A stretch of DNA of 64,000 nt from Rhizobium sophoriradicis (GCF_003939025.1 NZ_RQIH01000022.1:1-64000); one strand, 5' to 3'; shown: positions 40,169-49,165, counted from the first letter of the stretch. The notes: generated from the sequence alone by a model not told the origin. Made by a program: numbers and translations.

Positions 40169-40846
40169 TCAGCGTTCGGAGCGATCCGGCCGCAGGCCGC
40201 CGATGAAGAGCTGTTCCAGAAACCGCGCCGCATCCTCGAAGCGGCCCTCACCGGCATGCTCCTGTCCGAGCACAGCGCGCACTTGTACGTCGAAATCCGC
40301 ATAATGCTGGGTCGTCGACCAGATCGAGAAGATCAGGTGGTATGGATCGCATTCGGTGATCTTGCCTGATTTCGCCCAGGCGCGGATGACCTCGGCTTTC
40401 TCGTCGACCAGTTCCTTCAGCGGACCCTTTAGCTCGTCCTCGATATGCGGCGCGCCCTGCAGCACCTCATTGGCGAAGAGCCGGCTTTCCCGTGGAAAAT
40501 CGCGGGCCATCTCCAGCTTGCGTCTGATATAGCTGCGGATTTCCTCTTCCGGATTGCCTTCGGCGTCGAAGGCGCGCAACGGCTCCAGCCAGGTGTAAAG
40601 CACGCGGTCGATCAGCGCCCGGTGCATGGCTTCCTTGGTGCGAAAGTAATAGAGCAGGTTGGGTTTCGACATGCCGGCCACTTCGGCGATCTGGTCGATG
40701 GTCGAGCCGCGGAAGCCGCTTGCCGAAAACACGTCGAGCGCCGCTTCCAGGATCTGCTCTTCCTTCTCCTCCTGGATTCGCGTCCGCCTCAGGGTTTTCG
40801 CTGCTCTCGGTATGGTCACAGGCTGTCGTTTCCCCTTGAAATTCAA
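40169..40846 (-). CDS. rutR: RutR-like TetR regulator of pyrimidine catabolism
   Basis: 225 residues. The HTH region reads ILEAALDVFSASGFRGSTID and MSKPNLLYYFRTKEAMH (about 28-75), the form found in RutR. The C-terminal domain has FANEVLQGAPHIEDELKGPLKELVDEK and WSTTQHYADFDVQV, as in RutR, which binds uracil or thymine. It is divergent from the carbamoyl-amidohydrolase / dihydropyrimidinase genes, and a RutR-type dyad lies between them. Convergent with the phytochrome gene. Confidence 0.88.
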   Translation of the reverse strand: MNFKGKRQPVTIPRAAKTLRRTRIQEEKEEQILEAALDVFSASGFRGSTIDQIAEVAGMSKPNLLYYFRTKEAMHRALIDRVLYTWLEPLRAFDAEGNPEEEIRSYIRRKLEMARDFPRESRLFANEVLQGAPHIEDELKGPLKELVDEKAEVIRAWAKSGKITECDPYHLIFSIWSTTQHYADFDVQVRAVLGQEHAGEGRFEDAARFLEQLFIGGLRPDRSER

Positions 40847-40956
40847 CTTCTTCGCTCAAGTTTTTGACCGGAGGCCACCCCGCCGCTTGCTTGAGCAACT
40901 GCTCGTATTTTTATCGGCAATTTTCGTGATTTTCGTCTTGAGCCCGGCGATGGAAG

Positions 40957-40986
40957 TTGTAATGTTTACCAATCGGTCAAATTATC
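40957..40986. promoter_or_regulatory. RutR box in the divergent promoter region
   Basis: TTTACCAATCGGTCAA (40965-40980) matches 12 of the 14 fixed positions of TTGACCA-NN-TGGTCAA. On the plus strand it lies in the spacer between TTGTAA (40957-40962) and ATTATC (40981-40986). On the minus strand its end supplies a TTGACC -35 toward rutR. One bound dimer could control both directions. Confidence 0.6.
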
Positions 40987-41121
40987 CGCCAGATGAAAAA
41001 CAAAGGCAACTGGCGATTTTCCGGCGCTCGACAAAACCAATAAGAGGCGCAGGAATAGACCACGGGAACAGGCAGGCATGCCACTTCGCATGACTGCCGC
41101 AAACAGGTGAGGGCTTGAAAA

Positions 41122-42375
41122 ATGGTGGCAGCACCAGGCGAGAACATGCGCGTCAATGGCGACCGTCTCTGGGACAGTCTCATGGACATGGCGAAGATCG
41201 GACCGGGCATCGCCGGCGGCAACAATCGCCAGACGCTGACGGATTCGGATGCCGAAGGCCGCAGCCTGTTCAAGACATGGTGTGACGACGCGGGCCTCAC
41301 CATGGGCATCGACCAGATGGGCACGATGTTCGCCACCCGCCCCGGCACCGATCCCGATGCTTTGCCCGTCTATGTCGGCTCGCATCTCGACACCCAGCCC
41401 ACCGGCGGCAAATATGATGGCGTTCTCGGCGTGCTCGCGGCTCTCGAGGTCGTGCGCACCATGAACGACCTCGGCATCAGAACCAAACACCCGATCGTTG
41501 TGACCAACTGGACGAACGAGGAAGGCGCCCGTTTTGCCCCGGCCATGCTGGCCTCGGGCGTCTTCGCCGGAGTGCACAGCCTCGACTTTGCCTATAATCG
41601 CAAGGATCCCGAGGGCAATCTGTTCGGCGACGAGTTGAAGCGCATTGGCTGGGTCGGCGACGAAGAGGTCGGCGCCCGCAAGATGCACGCCTATTTCGAA
41701 TATCACATCGAGCAGGGCCCGATCCTCGAAGCCGAGAACAAGCAGATCGGCGTCGTCACCCATTGTCAGGGCCTGTGGTGGCTGGAATTCACCCTGACCG
41801 GCAAGGAGGCCCATACCGGCTCGACGCCGATGAACATGCGCGTCAATGCCGGCCTTGCCATGTCGCGCATCCTGGAAATGGTTCAGGGTGTGGCGATGGG
41901 CGAGCAGCCGGGCGCCGTCGGCGGCGTCGGCCAGGTCTTCTTCTCGCCGAATTCCCGCAACGTGTTGCCTGGCAAGGTGGTCTTCACCGTCGACATCCGC
42001 TCGCCCGACAAGGCCAAGCTCGACCGCATGCGGGCAAAGATCGAGTCGGAAGCGCCTGGCATCTGCGATGCCCTGGGTGTCGGCTGCTCCATCGAGGCGA
42101 TCGGCCATTTCGCCCCCGTCACCTTCGACGAAAAGCTCGTCACCGCGGTTCGCTCCGCCGCCGAACGCCTCGGCTACAACCACATGAACCTCATCTCCGG
42201 CGCCGGCCACGACGCCTGCTGGGCCGCCAAGGTCGCGCCCGCGACGATGGTCATGTGCCCCTGCGTCGGCGGCCTCTCGCACAACGAAGCGGAAGAGATT
42301 TCCAAGGAATGGGCGTCGGCGGGCGCCGATGTGCTGTTCCATGCGGTGGTCGAGACGGCGGAGATCGTGGTGTGA
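41122..42375 (+). CDS. M20-family N-carbamoyl-amino-acid hydrolase (beta-ureidopropionase-like)
   Basis: 417 residues of the hydantoinase/carbamoylase branch of M20 dimetal amidohydrolases. Metal ligands are in GSHLDTQPTGGKYDG, TNWTNEEGARFAP, AYFEYHIEQGPILE and the C-terminal SGAGHDACW. Beside dihydropyrimidinase the likely job is cutting N-carbamoyl-beta-alanine into beta-alanine, CO2 and ammonia, the third step of reductive pyrimidine degradation. Allantoate-type activity is a less likely alternative given the context. Confidence 0.9.
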   Translation: MVAAPGENMRVNGDRLWDSLMDMAKIGPGIAGGNNRQTLTDSDAEGRSLFKTWCDDAGLTMGIDQMGTMFATRPGTDPDALPVYVGSHLDTQPTGGKYDGVLGVLAALEVVRTMNDLGIRTKHPIVVTNWTNEEGARFAPAMLASGVFAGVHSLDFAYNRKDPEGNLFGDELKRIGWVGDEEVGARKMHAYFEYHIEQGPILEAENKQIGVVTHCQGLWWLEFTLTGKEAHTGSTPMNMRVNAGLAMSRILEMVQGVAMGEQPGAVGGVGQVFFSPNSRNVLPGKVVFTVDIRSPDKAKLDRMRAKIESEAPGICDALGVGCSIEAIGHFAPVTFDEKLVTAVRSAAERLGYNHMNLISGAGHDACWAAKVAPATMVMCPCVGGLSHNEAEEISKEWASAGADVLFHAVVETAEIVV

Positions 42376-42480
42376 TGTCTGATGTCTCGCCCGGAGCCCC
42401 CTCATCCGACCCTTCGGGCCACCTTCTCCCCGCTGGGGAGAAGGGAGCGGCTAACGTTGCGTCTTCCCCCTTCTCCCAAA
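42376..42480. repeat. RIME-like palindromic element
   Basis: From 42397 the sequence CCCCCTCATCCGACCCTTCG and the following CACCTTCTCCCC closely match the element at 14131, and a local hairpin CCTTCTCCCC-GCT-GGGGAGAAGG occupies 42422-42444. A further CCCTTCTCCC at 42469-42478 may be the remains of the other arm. It abuts the DUF559 remnant directly. Confidence 0.7.
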
Positions 42481-42710
42481 GTCGACGGCTTCCAGCACGC
42501 CGAAAGCACGACGGATCAACGCCGAACCGAATGGCTCAATGCCAATGGCTTTTGGTCCTGCGCTTCTGGAATCAGGAAATCTCGCGCGAGCGGCGCTCCG
42601 GACTCGAAACGATCCTTGCGGCCTTGCAGGGCCGACTCGAATTCAGTCCCGAACTGCCCGGCTTCTATTCGCCAGCCGCATTCACAAATAAGGATAGGCA
42701 ACGATCATGA
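42481..42710 (+). pseudogene. Truncated, frameshifted DUF559 (Vsr-like nuclease) gene
   Basis: The C-terminal half of a DUF559 protein is readable: VDGFQHAESTTDQRRTEWLN followed, after a one-base frame change near 42550-42553, by LVLRFWNQEI and SGLETILAAL. The N-terminal half is missing and replaced by a palindromic repeat. The remnant's stop overlaps the hydA ATG (ATGA), the same coupling seen for the intact DUF559 gene at 45686. Confidence 0.75.
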
Positions 42711-44161
42711 CCACAGTCATCAAAAACGGTACCATCGTCACGGCCGACCTCACCTATAAGGCTGACGTCAAAATCGACGGCGGCAAGATCGTCGAGATCG
42801 GTCCGAACCTCTCCGGCGACGAGACGCTCGACGCCTCCGGCTGCTATGTCATGCCGGGTGGTATCGACCCGCACACCCATCTGGAAATGCCCTTTATGGG
42901 CACCTATTCCTCCGACGATTTCGAAAGCGGTACGCGCGCGGCCCTTTCCGGCGGCACGACCATGGTGGTCGATTTCGCCCTGCCTGCCCCGGGCCAGTCG
43001 CTGCTTGAAGCGCTGACCATGTGGGACAACAAGTCGACCCGCGCCAATTGCGACTATTCCTTCCACATGGCGGTCACCTGGTGGAGCGAGCAGGTTTTCA
43101 AGGAGATGGAGACCATCGTTCGCGACAAGGGCATCAACACCTTCAAGCATTTCATGGCCTATAAGGGCGCGCTGATGGTCGACGACGACGAGATGTTCGC
43201 CTCCTTCCAGCGCTGCGCCGAGCTCGGCGCGCTGCCGCTCGTGCATGCCGAAAACGGCGACGTCGTCGCCTCGATGTCGGCAAAGCTGCTCGCCGAAGGC
43301 AATAACGGCCCCGAGGCGCATGCCTATTCCCGTCCGGCTGAAGTCGAGGGCGAGGCCACCAACCGCGCCATCATGATCGCCGACATGGCCGGCTGCCCAG
43401 TCTATATCGTCCATACCTCCTGCGAACAGGCGCATGAAGCGATCCGCCGCGCCCGCGCCAAGGGCATGCGCGTCTATGGCGAGCCGCTGATCCAGCATCT
43501 GACGCTGGACGAAAGCGAATATTCCAATCCCGACTGGGATCACGCCGCCCGCCGCGTCATGTCGCCGCCCTTCCGCAGCAAGCAGCATCAGGACAGCCTC
43601 TGGGCCGGGCTTGCCTCCGGCTCGCTGCAGGTGGTCGCCACCGACCATTGCGCCTTCACCACGGCACAGAAGCGGTTCGGCGTCGGCGACTTCACCAAGA
43701 TCCCGAACGGCACCGGCGGTCTCGAAGACCGCATGCCGATGCTCTGGACCCACGGCGTCAACACCGGCAGGCTGACGATGAACGAATTCGTCGCCGTCAC
43801 CTCGACCAATATCGCCAAGATTCTCAACATCTATCCGAAGAAGGGCGCGATCCTCGTCGGCGCCGATGCGGACATCGTTGTCTGGGACCCAAACCGTTCG
43901 AAGGTCATCTCGTCCAAGGCCCAGCAGTCGGCGATTGATTACAACGTCTTCGAGGGCAAGGAAGTGACGGGCCTGCCACGCTTCACGCTGACGCGCGGCG
44001 TGGTCGCCATCGAGGAAAGCACGATCAAAACCCGCGAGGGCCACGGCGAATTCGTGAGGCGCGAACCGGTCACTGCCGTCAGCAAGGCACTATCCACCTG
44101 GAAGGAGATCACCTCTCCGCGCAGGGTGGAACGAAGCGGCATTCCGGCAACCGGCGTATGA
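42707..44161 (+). CDS. hydA: Dihydropyrimidinase (D-hydantoinase)
   Basis: 484 residues of the cyclic amidohydrolase family. Metal ligands: GGIDPHTHLEMPF (His-x-His), the carboxylated Lys in FKHFMAYKGAL, His in VHAENGD, His in YIVHTSCEQAHEA, and Asp in VATDHCAF. It opens dihydrouracil and dihydrothymine to N-carbamoyl-beta-amino acids, linking PreTA to the amidohydrolase encoded just upstream. Confidence 0.95.
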   Translation: MTTVIKNGTIVTADLTYKADVKIDGGKIVEIGPNLSGDETLDASGCYVMPGGIDPHTHLEMPFMGTYSSDDFESGTRAALSGGTTMVVDFALPAPGQSLLEALTMWDNKSTRANCDYSFHMAVTWWSEQVFKEMETIVRDKGINTFKHFMAYKGALMVDDDEMFASFQRCAELGALPLVHAENGDVVASMSAKLLAEGNNGPEAHAYSRPAEVEGEATNRAIMIADMAGCPVYIVHTSCEQAHEAIRRARAKGMRVYGEPLIQHLTLDESEYSNPDWDHAARRVMSPPFRSKQHQDSLWAGLASGSLQVVATDHCAFTTAQKRFGVGDFTKIPNGTGGLEDRMPMLWTHGVNTGRLTMNEFVAVTSTNIAKILNIYPKKGAILVGADADIVVWDPNRSKVISSKAQQSAIDYNVFEGKEVTGLPRFTLTRGVVAIEESTIKTREGHGEFVRREPVTAVSKALSTWKEITSPRRVERSGIPATGV

Positions 44162-44219
44162 CGATGGAGCATAATGATACGGCCATCAACCGGGGAACGA
44201 CGCCTTCATGCGGATGACC

Positions 44220-44633
44220 TCACGCCGGCACCAGCGCGTCCAGCTCCGGGAGAAGCACGACGCTTTCCTGCTCGTGTGGATCGGTGCGGGCAATAACTGC
44301 CGTGCATGGCGTGCTGCTGAGGTTCGCCGGCATATGCGGCACGCCGGCCGGGATGTAGAAGAGCTCGCCGGCATGGGTAACGACGTGATGCTCCAGCCGG
44401 TCCCCGTACCAGGTATGGGTCTCGCCGGAGAGCACGTAGATCGCCGTCTCGTGCGCCTCGTGCAGATGCGCCTTGGCGCGTACGCCGGGCGGGATCGTCA
44501 GGAGGTGCATGCAGATGCCCTTGGCGCCGACCGTCTCGGCCGCTATCCCTTCGAAGTAGCTGAGCCCCTGCTTGCCGTCATAGGCATGCTTAGGGCGAAC
44601 GATGTGGCAGGTAGGTTGTGATGTCGCGTCCAT
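44220..44633 (-). CDS. Cupin-domain protein
   Basis: 137 residues from the ATG at 44633, chosen because GGAGGAAG lies 4-5 nt upstream. A single cupin barrel has the metal-binding motif LHEAHETAIYVLSGETHTWYGDRLEHHVV and the second motif GELFYIPAGVPHMP. Such proteins are often small dioxygenases, isomerases or ligand sensors. It is convergent with hydA and divergent from the ABC importer; its exact role in this locus is unknown. Confidence 0.82.
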   Translation of the reverse strand: MDATSQPTCHIVRPKHAYDGKQGLSYFEGIAAETVGAKGICMHLLTIPPGVRAKAHLHEAHETAIYVLSGETHTWYGDRLEHHVVTHAGELFYIPAGVPHMPANLSSTPCTAVIARTDPHEQESVVLLPELDALVPA

Positions 44634-44727
44634 TCTCTTCCTCCATGAAATGTGCCGCCGGCAGTGCCTGTGGCGATGGTAACATGCAAACCGCCTCCCC
44701 GCGGCGAAAACAAGAACGGTCGCATTG

Positions 44728-45513
44728 ATGCAAGCACCCTCCGTCGTATCCGCCAAGGATCTCTGTCTCACCTACCAGGCGAATGACGGCCCGGTGCAGG
44801 CCCTCAGCGATGTCAATCTCGATGTCCGCAAGGGCGACTTCGTCTCTTTCATCGGCCCGTCGGGCTGCGGCAAGACGACCTTCCTGCGCGTCATCGCCGA
44901 TCTCGAAAAGAGCACGTCGGGCGAGATTTCGATCAACGGCATGACGCCGGAAGAAGCCCGCAAGGCCCGCGCCTACGGCTATGTCTTCCAGGCGCCGGCG
45001 CTCCTGCCCTGGCGCACCATCGAAAACAACATCGCCCTGCCACTGGAGATCATGGGATATTCCGGCGCCGACCGCACGCGGCGCATTGCCGAAGCGCTCG
45101 ATCTCGTCAGCCTTTCCGGCTTCGAGAAGAAATTCCCCTGGCAGCTTTCCGGCGGCATGCAGCAGCGCGCCTCGATCGCCCGCGCGCTCGCCTTCGACGC
45201 CGATCTGCTGCTGATGGACGAACCCTTCGGCGCGCTCGACGAGATCGTCCGCGACCATCTGAACGAAGAACTGCTGAAACTCTGGGCCCGCACCAACAAG
45301 ACGATCTGCTTCGTCACCCATTCCATCCCCGAGGCCGTCTACCTCTCGACCAAGATCGTGGTGATGTCGCCGCGCCCGGGCCGTGTCACCGACGTGATCG
45401 ACTCGACGCTGCCGGCCGAACGCCCGCTCGACATCCGCGACACCCCCGAATTCCTGGAAATCGCCCATCGCGTCCGCGAGGGGCTGAGGACGGGGCATAG
45501 CCATGAGGTTTAG
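44728..45513 (+). CDS. ABC importer ATPase (SsuB/TauB/ThiZ type)
   Basis: 261 residues from the ATG at 44728, with no strong ribosome-binding site. Walker A GPSGCGKTT, signature LSGGMQQRASIARAL, Walker B LLMDEPFGALDEIVRD and the H-loop Val-Thr-His-Ser-Ile-Pro-Glu-Ala are complete. This subfamily drives import of sulfonates, nitrate, thiamine precursors, riboflavin or pyrimidine-like compounds. It is separated from its permeases by a palindrome and a DUF559 gene. A pyrimidine or derivative is the likely substrate from context. Confidence 0.9.
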   Translation: MQAPSVVSAKDLCLTYQANDGPVQALSDVNLDVRKGDFVSFIGPSGCGKTTFLRVIADLEKSTSGEISINGMTPEEARKARAYGYVFQAPALLPWRTIENNIALPLEIMGYSGADRTRRIAEALDLVSLSGFEKKFPWQLSGGMQQRASIARALAFDADLLLMDEPFGALDEIVRDHLNEELLKLWARTNKTICFVTHSIPEAVYLSTKIVVMSPRPGRVTDVIDSTLPAERPLDIRDTPEFLEIAHRVREGLRTGHSHEV

Positions 45514-45533
45514 GCGCGTGTTGTCGGAAAAGA

Positions 45534-45680
45534 CCCCTCCCCAACCCCTCCCCACAAGGGGGAGGGGCTTGAGCGCCGAACCCGTCGCCAGCCTTGATAC
45601 TATTTCGCGACCGTCGCTGGAGAACTCGGCGAGCGCGGCAGGTTTGCCCCTCCCCCTTGTGGGGAGGGGTTGGGGGGGGG
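45534..45680. repeat. Palindromic repeat upstream of DUF559
   Basis: Two 35-bp arms in inverted orientation (45534-45568 and 45646-45680, 34 of 35 matching), with CCCCTCCCCAACCCCTCCCC and ACAAGGGGGAGGGGC. The 77 bp between them has no gene. The right arm ends in a run of nine G, 5 nt before the DUF559 ATG, and may act as its ribosome-binding site. Confidence 0.85.
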
Positions 45681-45685
45681 TTTAA

Positions 45686-46066
45686 ATGCCACCTTCAAAC
45701 ATCACCCCCAAAACCCGCGACACGGCAAAGCGCCTTCGTCGTGAACTCACGAAAGCCGAGGCCGCGATGTGGGACATGCTGCGCGATCTCAGGCCCTATG
45801 GCGCGAGATTCAGGCGTGAGACGCCAATTGGTCCCTATATCGCGGATTTCGCTTGGCTTTCAGCAAGACTGATTGTCGAAGTCGACGGCGACAGTCACGA
45901 GACGGTCGAGGGTCGGCGACATGATCTCGCCCGCGATGCATTCCTGCGCAGTCAAGGTTTCACAGTGCAGCGCTTCGACAACGCCCAGGTGCTCGACGGA
46001 CCCGACTACGTGTTTATCACCATCGAAAAACACGCCGCTCCATTTTTGAAGGAGCGCGTCGCGTGA
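45686..46066 (+). CDS. DUF559 protein, Vsr-like endonuclease fold
   Basis: 126 residues, intact. The family core is visible: AKRLRRELTKAEAAMWDMLR, FRRETPIGPYIADFAWLSARLIVEVDGDSHE (the D...EVDG pair is the putative PD-(D/E)xK-like active site), ARDAFLRSQGFTVQRFDNAQVL. Related Vsr enzymes nick mismatched DNA; the function of DUF559 is not known. It sits inside an ABC transporter operon, where it does not belong functionally; its stop overlaps the permease GTG start. Confidence 0.85.
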   Translation: MPPSNITPKTRDTAKRLRRELTKAEAAMWDMLRDLRPYGARFRRETPIGPYIADFAWLSARLIVEVDGDSHETVEGRRHDLARDAFLRSQGFTVQRFDNAQVLDGPDYVFITIEKHAAPFLKERVA

Positions 46067-46992
46067 AACCCGACACTTTCAAAAACAAGGTCGTCCCCGT
46101 CACCACCATCCTGCTCGTCCTCATCGCCATCTGGTATGTCGCCGCGGTCCTGATGAACGCGCCGTTCCAGCGGGACATGGACAGCCGTGCCGGGGCCACA
46201 TCGACGACGCTCGAATTCATCGGTAAGACGCTGGCGCAGCCGAAACCGATCCTGCCGGCGCCGCATCAGGTGGCGCAGAATGTCTACGAGAACACCGTGC
46301 TGCGCAGCCTGTCGAGCAATCGCAGTCTCGTCTATCACAGCTGGGTCACGCTCTCCTCCACCCTGCTCGGCTTCGGCTTCGGCATGCTGCTCGGCATTCT
46401 CCTTGCCGTGCTGATCGTGCACAACCGCGCCATGGACCGCTCGCTGATGCCGTGGCTTGTGGCGAGCCAGACCATACCGATCCTCGCCATCGCGCCGATG
46501 ATCGTTATCATTTCCTACAATGTGCTGACCGGCGACAATGCGCTCGCCCATCTCCTGAACCTCGATTCCGACGCCTCCCGCCTCGTCTCCAAGGCGCTGA
46601 TCTCCACCTACCTCTCTTTCTTTCCCGTCGCCGTCGGTATGGTGAAGGGATTGCGGTCGCCTGAGATCATGCATCTCGACCTGATGCGCACCTATTATGC
46701 CAGCCCGATGCAGACTTTCTGGAAGCTGCGCGTTCCGGCATCGATCCCCTTCCTCTTCACCTCGATGAAGGTCGCAATCGCCGCAAGCCTGGTCGGCGCC
46801 ATCGTCGGCGAGCTACCGACGGGGGCCACCGCCGGCATCGGTTCGAAGCTGCTTGCCGGCTCCTATTACAGCCAGACCGTCGACATCTGGGCGGCCCTCG
46901 TCGCCGGATCGCTGCTGGCCGGCATCCTGGTTGCAATCGTCGGCCTTGCTGCGAAGATGGTCGACCACGCCATGGGCGGGAGGCCGGCATGA
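46063..46992 (+). CDS. ABC importer permease, first subunit
   Basis: 309 residues from a GTG overlapping the DUF559 stop. One N-terminal helix is followed by a BPD_transp_1 domain of about five helices; the EAA coupling loop is DLMRTYYASPMQTFWKLRVPASIPFLFTS. Same operon as the ATPase and the second permease, with which it would form a heterodimeric channel. Confidence 0.88.
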   Translation: MKPDTFKNKVVPVTTILLVLIAIWYVAAVLMNAPFQRDMDSRAGATSTTLEFIGKTLAQPKPILPAPHQVAQNVYENTVLRSLSSNRSLVYHSWVTLSSTLLGFGFGMLLGILLAVLIVHNRAMDRSLMPWLVASQTIPILAIAPMIVIISYNVLTGDNALAHLLNLDSDASRLVSKALISTYLSFFPVAVGMVKGLRSPEIMHLDLMRTYYASPMQTFWKLRVPASIPFLFTSMKVAIAASLVGAIVGELPTGATAGIGSKLLAGSYYSQTVDIWAALVAGSLLAGILVAIVGLAAKMVDHAMGGRPA

Positions 46993-48116
46993 GACATCTG
47001 TCCTTCTCCTGGCAGGGCGTGACCGCTCTCCTTCTCTGTATGGCTGCACTGATCAACTTGCCGCTTTTGGCCGAGGGCGCACCCCGGCCCTTAACTGACG
47101 GCACGGCCAGCCTCGTTTTCATCATCGTTATCGCCGCCGCCCTGCTTTCCTTTGCGCCGCAGCCGCCGGCCTATCGTGCCACCGTGCTGTTCATCGGCGC
47201 CCATGGCGCCGCCTGGATGCTGCTTTCCGCTCTCTCCGGCAACGAGGGCATGGCCAGTCGGGCGTTCTTCCTGCTGCTCTTCGCCTGCTGGCTGCTGGCC
47301 TGGCGATGCGTCACCGAGCTTTCGAAACACCAGCCCGTAACCGCCTTCGGCAAATCGACGCTTCAACTGCTGATCCCGGCAATCTTCGGCGCCTGGATCC
47401 TGATCCTCTGGGAAGCAGCCACGCGCGGCGCCGGCATTCCCTTCATCATCCTGCCGCCGCCGAGCGCCATCGGCGCCCGTATCATCGCCTCCCTGCCGAT
47501 CCTCGGTGCCGACGTCAGGCAGACGATCTTCAAGGCAGTGCTGATCGGTTATATCGTCGGCTGCCTCAGCGGCTTTGTCGTCGCCGTGCTGGCCGACCGC
47601 ATCACCTTCCTGCGCCGCGGTCTGCTGCCGATCGGCAACATGGTCTCGGCCCTGCCCATCATCGGCGTCGCCCCCATTATGGTCATGTGGTTCGGCTTCG
47701 ACTGGCCGTCGAAAGCGGCCGTCGTCATTATCATGACCTTCTTCCCGATGCTGGTGAATACCGTCGCCGGGCTTGCAGCCTCCGGCAGTATGGAACGCGA
47801 CCTGATGCGCACCTATGCCTCGAGCGACTGGCAGACGCTGCTCAAGCTCAAGCTTCCGGCGGCCATGCCGTTCATTTTCAACGCACTGAAGATCAACTCG
47901 ACGCTGGCGCTGATTGGTGCCATCGTTGCCGAATTCTTCGGGACGCCGATCGTCGGCATGGGCTTCCGCATCTCCACCGAGATCGGCCGCATGAATGTCG
48001 ACATGGTCTGGGCGGAAATCGCCGTCGCGGCGCTGGCCGGCTCGATCTTCTATGGCGTCATCGCCCTGACCGAACGGGCGATGACATTCTGGCATCCGTC
48101 TATCCGTGGTGGCTAG
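46989..48116 (+). CDS. ABC importer permease, second subunit with extra N-terminal helices
   Basis: 375 residues. The C-terminal 260 residues are a standard SsuC-type permease (coupling loop DLMRTYASSDWQTLLKLKLPAAMPFIFNA). The first 115 residues add three to four hydrophobic helices (for example ASLVFIIVIAAALLSFAP and RAFFLLLFACWLLAWRC) that are not part of the usual fold. The ATG overlaps the previous stop codon. The extra block may help assembly or hold a regulatory partner; this is inference. Confidence 0.87.
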   Translation: MRHLSFSWQGVTALLLCMAALINLPLLAEGAPRPLTDGTASLVFIIVIAAALLSFAPQPPAYRATVLFIGAHGAAWMLLSALSGNEGMASRAFFLLLFACWLLAWRCVTELSKHQPVTAFGKSTLQLLIPAIFGAWILILWEAATRGAGIPFIILPPPSAIGARIIASLPILGADVRQTIFKAVLIGYIVGCLSGFVVAVLADRITFLRRGLLPIGNMVSALPIIGVAPIMVMWFGFDWPSKAAVVIIMTFFPMLVNTVAGLAASGSMERDLMRTYASSDWQTLLKLKLPAAMPFIFNALKINSTLALIGAIVAEFFGTPIVGMGFRISTEIGRMNVDMVWAEIAVAALAGSIFYGVIALTERAMTFWHPSIRGG

Positions 48117-48173
48117 ACGCGCGCGGGCTCGCAAACGGGTCCGGGCATAACTTCAGAGGGTAAGGATAAGAAA

Positions 48174-49145
48174 ATGAGAAAGTTGATGGTTGCAATGATG
48201 GCGAGCGCGATGACGCTTGCCGCCGCGCACGCGATGGCCGCCGACAAGGTGGTGCTGCAGCTGAAATGGGTCACGCAGGCCCAGTTCGGCGGCTATTACG
48301 TCGCCAAGGACAAGGGCTTCTACAAGGAGGAAGGTCTCGAAGTCGACATCAAGCCGGGCGGTCCTGATATCGCCCCCGAACAGGTGATCGCCGGCGGCGG
48401 CGCCGATGTGATCGTCGACTGGATGGGCGGCGCTCTGGTTGCCCGCGAAAAGGGCGTTCCGCTCGTCAACATCGCTCAGCCTTTCCAGAAGTCGGGCCTG
48501 CAAATGATCTGCCGGAAGGACGGCCCTGTTAAGACCGAGGCCGACTTCAAGGGTCATACGCTCGGCGTCTGGTTCTTCGGCAACGAGTACCCCTTCTTCG
48601 CCTGGATGAACAAGCTCGGCCTGTCGACGGAAGGCGGCCCGAACGGCGTCACCGTGCTGAAACAGAGCTTCGATGTGCAGCCACTCGTCCAGAAGCAGGC
48701 CGACTGCATCTCGGTCATGACCTATAACGAATACTGGCAGGCGATCGATGCCGGCTTCAAGCCGGAGGAACTGACGGTCTTCAACTATACCGAGATGGGC
48801 AACGACCTCTTGGAAGACGGCCTCTATGCGATGGAGGACAAGCTGAAGGACCCGGCCTTCAAGGAGAAGATGGTCAAGTTCGTCCGCGCCTCGATGAAGG
48901 GCTGGAAATATGCGACCGATAATCCTGACGAGTCTGCCGAGATCGTCGTGGACAATGGCGGCCAGGACGAAAACCACCAGAAGCGCATGATGGGCGAAGT
49001 AGCCAAGCTCGTCGGGGACGGCTCCGGCAAGCTGGATGAAGCTCTCTATGCCCGCACGGCAAAGGCGCTGCTCGACCAGAAGATCATTAGCAAGGAGCCA
49101 TCGGGCGCCTGGACGCACGACATCACCGACGCCGCCTCCAAGTAA
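48174..49145 (+). CDS. NMT1/ThiY-like ABC substrate-binding protein
   Basis: 323 residues. Signal peptide 1-22 (core MVAMMASAMTLAAAHAMA) and a type II binding fold with the NMT1 signature LQLKWVTQAQFGGYYVAKDKGFY and VEPGG-like IKPGGPDIAPEQVIAGGGADV. Relatives bind thiamine precursors, riboflavin or pyrimidines. With the flanking reductive pyrimidine genes a uracil/thymine-type ligand is the best guess. It is the last gene of the cluster and is followed by a strong terminator. Confidence 0.9.
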   Translation: MRKLMVAMMASAMTLAAAHAMAADKVVLQLKWVTQAQFGGYYVAKDKGFYKEEGLEVDIKPGGPDIAPEQVIAGGGADVIVDWMGGALVAREKGVPLVNIAQPFQKSGLQMICRKDGPVKTEADFKGHTLGVWFFGNEYPFFAWMNKLGLSTEGGPNGVTVLKQSFDVQPLVQKQADCISVMTYNEYWQAIDAGFKPEELTVFNYTEMGNDLLEDGLYAMEDKLKDPAFKEKMVKFVRASMKGWKYATDNPDESAEIVVDNGGQDENHQKRMMGEVAKLVGDGSGKLDEALYARTAKALLDQKIISKEPSGAWTHDITDAASK

Positions 49146-49165
49146 ATCCGCTGCAATGCAACGGG

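Noticed and set aside
44634..44727. Search for a TPP or other riboswitch before the ThiY-like importer
   Set aside because: The short leader shows no recognisable riboswitch core sequence.
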